From contig NZ_LVJI01000007.1 in the NCBI RefSeq assembly GCF_001637225.1, positions 186,001 to 250,000 on the forward strand: a DNA stretch of 64,000 nucleotides. The letters run 5' to 3'. Position numbers and translations under genes: made by a program. This document shows, piece after piece, positions 9,819 through 18,154 of the stretch (its first letter is position 1; every line of letters starts with the position of its first letter). The notes beneath the pieces are model-generated. The model was given only the letters and a program-made list of their open reading frames with translations. It was not told the DNA's origin and ran no database searches. Source of the stretch: Paenibacillus antarcticus. GTDB lineage: Bacteria; Bacillota; Bacilli; Paenibacillales; Paenibacillaceae.

Positions 9819-11486
9819 TTGGGTTTTACTGTATGGATCGACTTAACGTTGTTTATCGCCTTATTTATACTATTCGTATACGTATTTGCTTCAGTGACAA
9901 TCACTAACCTACATAAAGTCTATTTAATCTTTCATTTTGCCATGATGTTATGGCCTTTCTGCCAGTTCGCCATCAAAACAACGGATAACCCCAGGATTCA
10001 ACTATTTTACGTGAAGTTCGCATTTATAGATTTATCTCTATTAACCATTGGATGGCTTCTATTCACGATTTTTCTCACAGGCCAGTTGCATTTTTTACGC
10101 AAAAAAATATCATCACTTATATTTGTACCTGTGATATTCATAGCCATTGGTATCATTATCAATCCAAACGAGTTATTTGTTCGCCCCATGTACGGCGGTT
10201 ATATCGAAAGAACATATGGACCAATATTTTGGTTCACTGTTACTATTCTGATTACCTATGCTATTATTTCGCTTTATATTATATATTTAGCACTAGCATC
10301 AAAGAAAACGGCCCGTATAAAAAAACAAGTATACCATGTGCTTCAAGGTGTTTCGATGCTGACTGCATTTGTATTATTAGATATATTGTTCAATGTTGTC
10401 TTAGCTCAATCTCTACCGGGAGTCATTCCAGGACTGACTTCACTAGGCATTTTACTATCTGCTATCTTCTTTGTAATTGCCATTCACCGCGATAAAATAT
10501 TTGATATTGTAACTATCGCTCATCAAGATATTATCGATACTATCGGACAGGGAATTCTAGTAATCGATGATAACGAAATCGTTGTAGAAATCAATCAGGC
10601 ACTACTTCCCCAATTCAACTTACATATCGGAGATCACTTCGATATCGAAGACTTTCTCCCAAAGGAACATGTTTCTAGCCATTTAAATATATTCTTGCAT
10701 ACTTATCGAGAAGAACCTTTGGAAAAAGCAGAAATTGAATTGTTCTATCCTGATTTCGATCGATATATCAACCTTCATGCTGCACCTATAAACGTTAGCC
10801 AAATCATGGTTGGGCGAATTATTACGATTCAAGACATGACTGAGCTTCATCGGCTCGTTGATGAGACAACCCTTCAGAATGGGTTCCTACAAGAACGTAA
10901 CATAGAGCTCATTGGGATCCAAAATGAATTGTTTCAAACCAACCGAAAACTTAAACAGATGGCCATAACCGATAGCCTTACCGGTTGTTATAATCGCCAT
11001 TACTTAACGCAACAGCTAGAGCACGAGATCATGGAAAACATGAAATATCAAACACCGTTTACGATATTCCTAATCGACATCGACTTTTTTAAATCCATCA
11101 ATGATACTTACGGTCATTTAATCGGTGATATCGTGATATGTAAAACTGTGGAAGTAATCACACAGTCGCTACGTCAGTCTGACATTATCGCCCGATATGG
11201 AGGAGAGGAATTTATCGTTTATTTGCCCAATACAAGTCAAGCACAAGGAAAACTCTTAGCTAAGCGGATGAAATCTACCGTTGAAATGAATCAATTGATC
11301 ATCGACAATATTCCTCATCCATTATCGATTACGATAAGTATCGGATTGCTATCCCTTAATAATTTCACAATTAAACAAACGAATAATCCCACAATTCATC
11401 TAAATGATATGTTTCAATCGGTGGACAAAGCCTTATATCAAGCCAAAAAAGAAGGACGTAATCGCATTGTTAGTATTGTAAAATAA
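9819..11486 (+). CDS. 7TM sensor diguanylate cyclase
   Basis: A 555-residue protein starting at TTG, 7 bases after AAGAAGGTG. Seven hydrophobic helices (about residues 8-225) resemble the histidine-kinase N-terminal 7TM module. A PAS-like segment (about 240-340), a short coiled coil and a GGDEF domain (about 385-555) follow. The active site reads GGEEF, an accepted active variant, and RQSD is placed five residues before it, matching the product-inhibition site RxxD. It is the only one of the four GGDEF domains here with that site. No EAL domain is present. It should make cyclic-di-GMP in response to a membrane or small-molecule cue, downstream of a bifunctional GGDEF-EAL protein. Confidence 0.87.
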   Translation: MGFTVWIDLTLFIALFILFVYVFASVTITNLHKVYLIFHFAMMLWPFCQFAIKTTDNPRIQLFYVKFAFIDLSLLTIGWLLFTIFLTGQLHFLRKKISSLIFVPVIFIAIGIIINPNELFVRPMYGGYIERTYGPIFWFTVTILITYAIISLYIIYLALASKKTARIKKQVYHVLQGVSMLTAFVLLDILFNVVLAQSLPGVIPGLTSLGILLSAIFFVIAIHRDKIFDIVTIAHQDIIDTIGQGILVIDDNEIVVEINQALLPQFNLHIGDHFDIEDFLPKEHVSSHLNIFLHTYREEPLEKAEIELFYPDFDRYINLHAAPINVSQIMVGRIITIQDMTELHRLVDETTLQNGFLQERNIELIGIQNELFQTNRKLKQMAITDSLTGCYNRHYLTQQLEHEIMENMKYQTPFTIFLIDIDFFKSINDTYGHLIGDIVICKTVEVITQSLRQSDIIARYGGEEFIVYLPNTSQAQGKLLAKRMKSTVEMNQLIIDNIPHPLSITISIGLLSLNNFTIKQTNNPTIHLNDMFQSVDKALYQAKKEGRNRIVSIVK

Positions 11487-11487
11487 A

Positions 11488-11516
11488 ACAAGGGCACCTG
11501 AGTAAGGTGCCCTTAT
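11488..11516. terminator. Bidirectional terminator between convergent genes
   Basis: AAGGGCACCT (11490-11499) pairs perfectly with 11505-11514 across a 5-base loop. The minus-strand side has the better T-rich tail, so it also serves the kinase gene ending at 11542. Confidence 0.75.
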
Positions 11517-11541
11517 GTTCAAAAATATACCGCTATCCTCT

Positions 11542-12546
11542 TTATGACTCCCCCGTGTCTATCTTAATTCTCATTCCAAAATCAGAAGATTTATTCATCA
11601 TTGCATGATTCAATTTCCCTCTCAGACTTATTAACCATTCAGGCTCGTGATCCCATTGTTCTACCGATGATTTTAGAATACGAGTGTACCCATATAGATT
11701 AGCAAACCGCCTACAGGCAGGCATGATAGAAGAGAACTCTTCTGAGATGTGATACTCCGTAAGATATCCGTCCATAAAGCATTGTTTCTTATGTTCGAAA
11801 TACTCAGATGGAATATAATCTTGCAGACTATCAAGTGCCTGTTCAACATCCATTGCATACCAGTGATACATCGCATCATCGAAATCAATTACGTTACAAG
11901 AATCGGTTACCTCATCATAGAAAACATTATCATACTCAAAATCATAGTGAATGAGTCCGAAATTACCTTTTGTAATGGGGATGGAAGAGAAATAATCTTG
12001 TAATAATTTCACTTCCTCCAAAGCTTGCGTCTCTTCTGGAAAATCGATAAGAATGTCCTGAATCCATTGTAAAACATCACTATAAGACCATCTCTTATGA
12101 GCCGTAGGTGTATATTCGCTAGATAGTTGATGAAGCTTTCCTAAAGCCAGTCCATGGCTGAACACAATAGCATCACTGAAATCTGTATTGTTCATCTGTA
12201 CACCCGAGACACGCTTGAATACAGATGCATAGTACTCACCCCATGGCGTGTGTGCTTTTACAAGCTCTTCTCCATTTCGAGATACCACCGATTCTAGCAC
12301 TCCATAACCTTGAGCCCGCAAGTATGAGATAAAATCCAGTTCTGCTAACATGTTTTCTTTAAACTTCTCTATTGTAGGAGCAAACCTTAATAATTGGTTG
12401 TTCCCTCTACATTCAAATGGATAAATCGCATTTGAAGATATTCTATAGTACTTAAACAGTTCAATCGATTCTTTATCAAATTCCCAATGGCTCAGCATCA
12501 TTTCTGCCAAACTCTCATTACTGAATAGATACTTCAACTTCAACAC
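11542..12546 (-). CDS. APH-fold phosphotransferase (aminoglycoside/choline kinase-like)
   Basis: About 334 residues with the catalytic core of the APH family. The catalytic loop reads HYDFEYDN (H-x-D-x4-N) and the metal-binding segment VIDFDDAMYHW (near residue 215). These enzymes transfer phosphate from ATP to small molecules such as aminoglycosides, macrolides, choline or homoserine; the substrate is not evident here. The longest ORF begins with ATG at 12564, which has no ribosome site. AGGAG lies just inside it, so GTG at 12546 (10 bases on) or TTG at 12552 is the likelier start. Upstream lie a promoter, two small ORFs with good ribosome sites, and a terminator ending 31 bases before the start, a layout typical of antibiotic-induced resistance genes. 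Confidence 0.72.
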   Translation of the reverse strand: MLKLKYLFSNESLAEMMLSHWEFDKESIELFKYYRISSNAIYPFECRGNNQLLRFAPTIEKFKENMLAELDFISYLRAQGYGVLESVVSRNGEELVKAHTPWGEYYASVFKRVSGVQMNNTDFSDAIVFSHGLALGKLHQLSSEYTPTAHKRWSYSDVLQWIQDILIDFPEETQALEEVKLLQDYFSSIPITKGNFGLIHYDFEYDNVFYDEVTDSCNVIDFDDAMYHWYAMDVEQALDSLQDYIPSEYFEHKKQCFMDGYLTEYHISEEFSSIMPACRRFANLYGYTRILKSSVEQWDHEPEWLISLRGKLNHAMMNKSSDFGMRIKIDTGES

Positions 12547-12577
12547 AAGCAACCAGCTCCTCATCTATTTGTGCGCG

Positions 12578-12608
12578 CAAAAAGACCGCAAGGCTATACC
12601 TGCGGTCT
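12578..12608 (-). terminator. Leader terminator (attenuator) before the APH-like gene
   Basis: Minus strand: AGACCGCA (12608-12601), 10-base loop, TGCGGTCT (12590-12583), then TTTT. It lies between the promoter and the kinase start. The last codons of a small leader ORF overlap its 5' arm, so a ribosome there would block the hairpin. Confidence 0.65.
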
Positions 12609-12644
12609 ACGTAATCCTAGATTATGAGAAAGAGTGTACAACAA
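12594..12644 (-). CDS. Putative leader peptide 2, overlapping the attenuator
   Basis: TTG start at 12644, exactly 7 bases after GGAGG (within AAGGAGGG). It encodes 16 residues, MLYTLSHNLGLRRPQV, and stops inside the loop of the terminator hairpin. Codons AGA-CCG-CAG form its 5' arm. A ribosome slowed by an antibiotic or amino-acid shortage would occupy this arm and allow read-through into the kinase gene. The mechanism is inferred from geometry; the peptide itself is not one I recognise. Confidence 0.5.
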   Translation of the reverse strand: MLYTLSHNLGLRRPQV

Positions 12645-12722
12645 ATACACCCCTCCTTAATAGGAAAAAATAATCAGCAAATCCCTTTATAATGGCAGAC
12701 TACTTCTGTCTGCCTACAATAT

Positions 12723-12776
12723 TCAGTTCATAATCACCTTAAGAGAAACAGTAGTCGTTATAGTCCGGCGTGTCAT
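12723..12776 (-). CDS. Putative leader peptide 1, threonine/arginine-rich
   Basis: ATG at 12776, 8 bases after GGGAG. It encodes 17 residues, MTRRTITTTVSLKVIMN. A GGCAGAC/GTCTGCC hairpin (12694-12714) lies between it and the second leader ORF. Four consecutive-type threonine codons and two arginine codons could act as a stalling cue. Function is inferred only from position and the ribosome site. Confidence 0.4.
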   Translation of the reverse strand: MTRRTITTTVSLKVIMN

Positions 12777-12825
12777 GCCGATCACTCCCTTCACATTCAT
12801 ATTATTTCCACATTACACCATATTG

Positions 12826-12854
12826 ATTATAGAATAAATACCCAGTTTTATAAA
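12826..12854 (-). promoter_or_regulatory. Promoter for the APH-like leader transcript
   Basis: Minus strand TTTATA (12854-12849), 17-base spacer, perfect TATAAT (12831-12826). A transcript from here would include both leader ORFs. Confidence 0.5.
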
Positions 12855-13055
12855 TAACATATCAGAAATAGCAGTACGTGTTATACGCAGGCATGGACAA
12901 TTGACCCGATGGATCGACTCGCGATTCATTCGGGCCTACTCAATTACCTATTTATGTAAATATATTTTGATTATTTGTCAAAATATGTTCAATAATAAAG
13001 GATTTCGAAGAAGTTTGTTGAAGGTTTCTAAAGGCTAGATAGTGGGGGGCACAAT

Positions 13056-14876
13056 ATGCGGCGAAGAATTAAAGTCAAAAGAACCAAAGATGCGGGAGCA
13101 CACTTAAATGAGGAATTCGAACCGGCCCCAATAAAAAGAATCCTTAGTCCACAGCGGAGTTCTTTCAAAATTGCAGGGATTTATTGTATTATAGGGTCCT
13201 TATGGATTCTATTAACCGATAGATTGGTTTCCATGTTCACGCAAAATATAGAAACGATCAAACAGATGAACTTAATCAAAGGTTGGTTCTTTGTAGTAAT
13301 AACCGCCGGACTTATCTATATGCTAATTCTGCGTACACTCAAACGTATCAGAAAGATTGAAAACAAGTTAGGAGTCTCCCAGCAGGATAAGATATTTGCT
13401 AATGAAAGCCTCACATCTGCATATCAGGCAATTATTGCTACTGAGGATGAACTCAGACAGCAATACGCTCTGCTACTTGAAAACCAACACATGCTTTATG
13501 AAAGCGAAGAAGAAATGCATCATTTAGCCTATCATGATGTATTAACTGGCTTGCCCAATAAGTTGGCATTATACGAGAATGAATCCAATACTGCCTTTGC
13601 GGACTCCAATGTCATCGCCGCACTGATGTTTCTGGACATCGACAACTTTAAATATATTAACGATTCTATGGGTCATGAGTTCGGCGACCGCCTAATTGTT
13701 AAAGCAAGCGAGAGACTTCTCTCCATTATAGACAAGAAAGGGGAAGTCTTTCGGTTTGGCGGCGATGAATTCATCATACTATTACATCCTATGAAGAATA
13801 AAGAGGAGATAAACGACATTGCTGCCAACATCCTAACTGGGTTTAAGGAAGCCGTGGAGATAGACAATATTCTTTTACATATCAGCATCAGTATCGGAAT
13901 CAGCATTTACCCTGAACACGGAAGCGACATTATGGAGTTAATAAAACGCGCCGACATTGCCATGTATACGGCAAAAGAAGCCGGTAAGAGTAGGAGTGCT
14001 GTTTTTGATCATCCATTGAATGATACGTTCATGGAGAGGATGAATATTGAGAAGCATTTATATAAAGCTATGGAGAACAATGAGTTTGAACTTTTTTATC
14101 AACCTCAGGTGGATCTTTCACTGAATAAAGTAACCGGTTTAGAAGCACTTTTACGTTGGAATAGCCCCGAGCTAGGATTTGTCTCACCTTATAAATTCAT
14201 CAAGATAGCAGAGGATTCGCATCTTATTATTCCTTTGGGAGCATGGGTTCTACGCACAGCCTGCGCTTTCCTGAAAAGTCTCCACGAGAAGGGGTTAACG
14301 GATCTCAGTATGTCCGTCAATATTTCTATGCTACAAATATTACAAACTGACTTTAATGAGATGGTTATCAATACACTACAAGCTTGCGATCTTTCACCTA
14401 AATATCTGGAACTCGAACTAACGGAGACTGTTCTGGTTGAATCTTATGATCATGTGCTCTATAAGCTGAATGAACTAAGAGAACACAACGTCAAAATTGC
14501 ACTAGACGACTTCGGTACTGGCTATTCTTCATTAAGTTATCTGACCCACTTGCCCATCACCACTTTAAAGATAGACAAGTCCTTTATCGATTCCATTCAC
14601 ACTGGAACACATCAGGCCGTGCTAATAGAGCAAATTATTATCATTGGTAAAAGAATGAACATGTGTGTTGTTGCAGAGGGCGTGGAGCAAACTTTACAGT
14701 TGGAGTACTTGCAGCAGCAAGGCTGTGATAAAATTCAGGGTTATATATATAGCAAACCACAATCAGCACAGAACGTAGAACAATTACTACTCGAATGGGA
14801 GCATACCGGAATCGGTACCCCAGTTGACAACATATGTAATAACAACAAACAAAGAAAACGGCACTCATGTACATGA
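13056..14876 (+). CDS. Membrane GGDEF-EAL cyclic-di-GMP protein (paralogue 2)
   Basis: A 606-residue protein aligning along its whole length with the 7986-9776 product: two transmembrane helices (about 38-56 and 75-97), linker, GGDEF domain and EAL domain. GGDEF, EALLRW, ALDDFGTGYSS, KIDKSF and AEGVE are all intact, and again no RxxD inhibitory site precedes GGDEF. Most differences fall in the N-terminal tail, the periplasm-facing loop and the linker, so the pair may sense different signals with the same output. The ATG follows a G-rich ribosome site. The upstream 60 bases also resemble those before paralogue 1, showing that the duplication included the promoter region. Net activity (synthesis or breakdown) cannot be read from sequence. 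Confidence 0.9.
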   Translation: MRRRIKVKRTKDAGAHLNEEFEPAPIKRILSPQRSSFKIAGIYCIIGSLWILLTDRLVSMFTQNIETIKQMNLIKGWFFVVITAGLIYMLILRTLKRIRKIENKLGVSQQDKIFANESLTSAYQAIIATEDELRQQYALLLENQHMLYESEEEMHHLAYHDVLTGLPNKLALYENESNTAFADSNVIAALMFLDIDNFKYINDSMGHEFGDRLIVKASERLLSIIDKKGEVFRFGGDEFIILLHPMKNKEEINDIAANILTGFKEAVEIDNILLHISISIGISIYPEHGSDIMELIKRADIAMYTAKEAGKSRSAVFDHPLNDTFMERMNIEKHLYKAMENNEFELFYQPQVDLSLNKVTGLEALLRWNSPELGFVSPYKFIKIAEDSHLIIPLGAWVLRTACAFLKSLHEKGLTDLSMSVNISMLQILQTDFNEMVINTLQACDLSPKYLELELTETVLVESYDHVLYKLNELREHNVKIALDDFGTGYSSLSYLTHLPITTLKIDKSFIDSIHTGTHQAVLIEQIIIIGKRMNMCVVAEGVEQTLQLEYLQQQGCDKIQGYIYSKPQSAQNVEQLLLEWEHTGIGTPVDNICNNNKQRKRHSCT

Positions 14877-14882
14877 GTGCCG
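14859..14882 (-). terminator. Terminator of phnA, palindrome overlapping the GGDEF-EAL 3' end
   Basis: Perfect 24-base palindrome (12-bp arms CGGCACTCATGT/ACATGAGTGCCG). On the minus strand it is followed by TTTTCTTTG; on the plus strand there is no T-run. The plus-strand gene's stop codon lies inside it. Confidence 0.65.
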
Positions 14883-14915
14883 CGATTCAACGCCTCTTAA
14901 ATTGTGCGTCCCTAT

Positions 14916-15257
14916 TTATATCTTTTTAACAAATTCAGATTTTAATTTCATTGCTCCAAAACCATCTATTTTGCAATCAATATCGTGGTCGCCATCAACC
15001 AGACGAATACTTTTTACTTTTGTCCCTATTTTCAGGACAGATGAACTTCCTTTTACTTTAAGATCTTTGATGATTGTGACCGAATCACCATCGTTCAAGA
15101 CATTGCCGTTCGCATCTTTAACAACCTTAGTATCTTCAGTATTGTCGGACTCCGATTCTAACGTCCACTCATGAGCGCATTCTGGACAGATCAATAGACT
15201 TCCATCTTCATACGTGTATTCTGAATTACATTGTGGGCAATTAGGTAAGCTAGACAT
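14916..15257 (-). CDS. phnA: PhnA/YjdM-family zinc-ribbon protein
   Basis: A 113-residue protein with an N-terminal zinc ribbon, CPQC (residues 8-11) and CPEC (24-27), and the conserved C-terminal beta domain with the segments [20 protein letters not shown] and [20 protein letters not shown]. It matches the small protein named PhnA or YjdM. Despite the historical name, there is no sign of a phosphonate pathway around it, and the family's role is poorly defined. A GGAGAAC ribosome site precedes the ATG. It is probably monocistronic, with its own downstream palindromic terminator. Confidence 0.88.
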   Translation of the reverse strand: MSSLPNCPQCNSEYTYEDGSLLICPECAHEWTLESESDNTEDTKVVKDANGNVLNDGDSVTIIKDLKVKGSSSVLKIGTKVKSIRLVDGDHDIDCKIDGFGAMKLKSEFVKKI

Positions 15258-15331
15258 AATAGTATGTTCTCCATTCGTTATGTGAATTTATTAAGGCATT
15301 CCTTATATGCTTATATACTGTCATATTCTTC

Positions 15332-17065
15332 TCATATTGACAAACCCTTATTATGAGTTACACATTCATCATAACTTTTGTTATTCCATAATTGTTTAAA
15401 TGAATCGCAGTGATCTATTAAATAATCAAATTCACCCTCACCAACAACAGAACCATTCTCTATCACAAGGATCTTGTCGACTTCTTGTATGAAGTTCAAC
15501 CTGTGCGCAATAATGATGACGGTTTGATCCTTAAATTCTTTTAGAATCGTGTCCATAATGCTTCTTTCCGTCATATTATCAAGAGCCGACACAGGTTCAT
15601 CCAGTATTAATACATTTCTTTTCTGTGATATGACTCTAGCAAATGCTAACCGTTGTCTTTCCCCTCCTGATAGTTTCATACCTTTCTCACCGACCAACGT
15701 GTCTAATTGATCTGGTAAAGCTAATACTTTCTCTTTCAAATGAACTTTGTCCAAAATAGTATATATCTCTTCGTCTGACATCATATGATCAAATACAATG
15801 TTCCCCCGAATAGAGGTATCAAATATAGGCGTTTCCTGTGATAAATATGAGATGTGATCATAATAACTATTCAACTCAATATCATCCATATCCATGCCAT
15901 CCAATACAATATGACCTTCATTCTTCTTCAACAATCCTATTATTAATTTAATAATAGTGGACTTTCCACCCCCACTTAATCCGACAACAGCAACTGAAGT
16001 TCCTCGTTCGATTGAAAATGACAGGTTGTTCAATATCTTAACTAGCCCATATTCAAAGGATACATCTCTAAACTCAATATCACCTTGAATCTCAGTAATC
16101 GCTACACCAGATTCTAAGTTCTTATCCTCAGGAGCATAAATAAAGTCCTCAAATCTGTTATAAGTTATTCTATTCAGTCTGTAATCTACAAATAAAATAT
16201 TAAAAATAGCAATCGGCGTATAAATTTTATCAATAAACATAAATAATGCGACCACAACCCCAAGCGATATCTCGCCTGCTATGATGCTTTTTATACCATA
16301 AATCAATAAAATGACTTTTAAGATCGTGATAAATATTTCAAAGATAGCAAAGAAGGATTCATGTATCATTTTTAGTTGAACACTTTTGCGGATGATATGA
16401 CGCGCTGTATCGTTTAATTTATTGATCTCTTTGTCATAACGCTTATTTGTTCTGAACACGACCAATTCCATAAATCCACGTATGGAGTATCTAGACATAT
16501 TCTCTTGTTCCTTGAGTATCGTAGACTTTATGCTATACAAATATTTCAATAGTAGATTGGTTACAACAAAGATAACTACATATCCACTCGCTATCACTAG
16601 CATAATCCTTATGTCATAGAAGCTAATAAAGAATAAGCTAAATAGAATGGTAGGTATTAACTCATGTAATGTTCTCAGGAAAAAAGAAAAGATAATACTA
16701 TTTCCAGCTGATGCACCATTCTCAATCACTTTTATCATTTGTCCGGTGCCTATGTCTTGATACGCTTGATAATCGATTCTTGATATTTTGGATAATGCAA
16801 TAATTTTTAATCTTTCTGTGATGCTATTCGATAAATATACGCTAGGGTATTCATCGACATAATTAAGGATAACCATCCCGCCTAGCACGATTCCATAGAT
16901 CATGATCAAATTCGATATTTCACCTAAACTGTTTACTACCACGGCCATGTCTAATATTTGTTGGAAGATTACAATACCTAGACTACTTAACAATTGAATT
17001 ATGAATCCTAAAAAAACATATGCACATATCCACCATTTCAGATGCAAAAGACACTTAGTTAACAT
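15332..17065 (-). CDS. ABC exporter half-transporter (permease plus ATPase)
   Basis: A 577-residue type-IV ABC exporter half-molecule. The transmembrane domain (about 1-310) is followed by a nucleotide-binding domain with Walker A GLSGGGKST, Q-loop SYLSQE, signature LSGGERQRLAFAR, Walker B VLILDEPVSALD and H-loop IIAHRLN. It should act as a homodimer, or with a partner encoded elsewhere. Substrate is unknown; drug, peptide and lipid are all possible. The gene sits behind a strong promoter, a nine-codon leader ORF and a long terminator hairpin, an arrangement like the BmrB leader of the BmrCD multidrug exporter in Bacillus subtilis. That suggests induction by ribosome-targeting antibiotics. 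Confidence 0.85.
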   Translation of the reverse strand: MLTKCLLHLKWWICAYVFLGFIIQLLSSLGIVIFQQILDMAVVVNSLGEISNLIMIYGIVLGGMVILNYVDEYPSVYLSNSITERLKIIALSKISRIDYQAYQDIGTGQMIKVIENGASAGNSIIFSFFLRTLHELIPTILFSLFFISFYDIRIMLVIASGYVVIFVVTNLLLKYLYSIKSTILKEQENMSRYSIRGFMELVVFRTNKRYDKEINKLNDTARHIIRKSVQLKMIHESFFAIFEIFITILKVILLIYGIKSIIAGEISLGVVVALFMFIDKIYTPIAIFNILFVDYRLNRITYNRFEDFIYAPEDKNLESGVAITEIQGDIEFRDVSFEYGLVKILNNLSFSIERGTSVAVVGLSGGGKSTIIKLIIGLLKKNEGHIVLDGMDMDDIELNSYYDHISYLSQETPIFDTSIRGNIVFDHMMSDEEIYTILDKVHLKEKVLALPDQLDTLVGEKGMKLSGGERQRLAFARVISQKRNVLILDEPVSALDNMTERSIMDTILKEFKDQTVIIIAHRLNFIQEVDKILVIENGSVVGEGEFDYLIDHCDSFKQLWNNKSYDECVTHNKGLSI

Positions 17066-17097
17066 GATATATAATCCCCTATCTCATAAATGAGTAT

Positions 17098-17190
17098 AAA
17101 AAAACCAGGGTTGCCTCGCATTTTAACAATAAATAACCAAAATTACATACATGCCTAGTTATTTACGTTAAATAGCTTAGTGCCCTGGCT
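17098..17190 (-). terminator. Long leader terminator before the ABC exporter
   Basis: Minus strand: AGCCAGGG (17190-17183) pairs with CCCTGGTT (17110-17103), and an inner stem TTTAACGTAAATAAC/GTTATTTATTGTTAAA nearly closes the loop; seven T follow. The hairpin lies 33 bases before the ABC exporter start, so expression requires read-through. Confidence 0.65.
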
Positions 17191-17237
17191 CTACAAAATG
17201 ACTGCCCGACACCATTCAAAGTTCTAGTCTCACTCCA

Positions 17238-17264
17238 ATCAAAAGGACATACGATCCCCTTGAT
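17238..17264 (-). promoter_or_regulatory. Leader hairpin upstream of the attenuator
   Basis: ATCAAGGGGA/TCCTTTTGAT forms a 10-bp stem with two G-U pairs and a 7-base loop, between the leader ORF and the terminator. It may belong to an alternative fold. Confidence 0.35.
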
Positions 17265-17294
17265 AGCTGGCACGCGTATTACCCAGCCCGATAA

Positions 17295-17324
17295 CTAGTT
17301 ACTTCGAACGATACGGAAAGACAT
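17295..17324 (-). CDS. Putative ABC-exporter leader peptide (9 residues)
   Basis: ATG at 17324, 6 bases after GAGGTG; product MSFRIVRSN. An overlapping alternative from 17328 (MDVFPYRSK) is too close to the ribosome site. It lies between the promoter and the long leader terminator, as expected for ribosome-mediated attenuation. Confidence 0.5.
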   Translation of the reverse strand: MSFRIVRSN

Positions 17325-17354
17325 CCATTTCACCTCATTTATAAGATAGATCAT

Positions 17355-17383
17355 ATTATATATCTCAGATAAATATTATTCAA
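17355..17383 (-). promoter_or_regulatory. Promoter of the ABC-exporter leader
   Basis: Minus strand TTGAAT (17383-17378), 17-base spacer, TATAAT (17360-17355). Transcription would begin about 25 bases before the leader ORF. Confidence 0.6.
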
Positions 17384-17402
17384 TATTAACCAGTTCTTGT
17401 GA

Positions 17403-17960
17403 CTAGGATTGATCTTTGCGATATCCCTGGGTAAGTGCATGGTATAGCGTTAGTAGATCTGGCGTGTCCTCTAAATCCTTTTCTATATTTGGTATCAAAG
17501 TAATATAATCATCTACACGTTGGCTGGATTGCGAAGAAACCTTACCTTTGCTCCTCGCATCTTCTTTTAACCCAACAACGGTAAAGACATCATCGAGTCC
17601 TACCATTCGAGTGAATTTAATATCGCTTGTCCCGATATACCCCTCCGAATCACTGCCTATTCCTGCAAACAGGTCATCTCGATGGATGAATGTAGAGTAG
17701 ACTTTATTTCCCTTCTTAGGATATGCCACAAAGAGATAACCATCTTTATTGAGGTGCTCATGTTCAATCACTCGATCAACTAGTTCCTTTAATGAATACA
17801 TATCTAACACAAAGGCAAATATGAGATCATATGAATGCTCCTTGAGCGTAATATCATACCCTGTCAGTTCCGACAAATAATTTGTCCCTTCAGGTTGATC
17901 CAATACCGCAACTTGAACATATTTCTGTAAACTCAATTTCTCTACTATCGATTTAGCCAT
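17403..17960 (-). CDS. DUF3052-like protein of unknown function
   Basis: About 185 residues, soluble. The central part (VAVLDQPEG, then YDLIFAF, then DGYLFVAYPKKGNK and a MVGLDDVFTVVGL ending) follows the pattern I associate with DUF3052: a small Rossmann-like domain without an obvious active site. A charged C-terminal tail of about 50 residues is extra. The ORF can begin at ATG 17987, but AAGGAG sits 10 bases before the ATG at 17960, so that start is preferred. It lies immediately upstream of the ABC exporter's own promoter with no terminator visible between, so some co-transcription is possible. Confidence 0.55.
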   Translation of the reverse strand: MAKSIVEKLSLQKYVQVAVLDQPEGTNYLSELTGYDITLKEHSYDLIFAFVLDMYSLKELVDRVIEHEHLNKDGYLFVAYPKKGNKVYSTFIHRDDLFAGIGSDSEGYIGTSDIKFTRMVGLDDVFTVVGLKEDARSKGKVSSQSSQRVDDYITLIPNIEKDLEDTPDLLTLYHALTQGYRKDQS

Positions 17961-18154
17961 TATGCTGTAGCTCCTTATCAAACTCATCTCTCAAGCTTAC
18001 TTACATAGAAATAGCGTTATCTTAGAATATAATTTCTTTGTCTCATCTTCATAATAAGTTTATACTGATACCATATTTATTGTCGAAATATCCGTAGAAA
18101 TAAACGCCATAACGCACATTTCAAAAACATTACTTTATTTTGGAGGATACTATC

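Noticed and set aside
12723..12776. Threonine-rich leader considered as a thr-operon attenuator
   Set aside because: No threonine biosynthesis gene follows; downstream is an APH-fold kinase.
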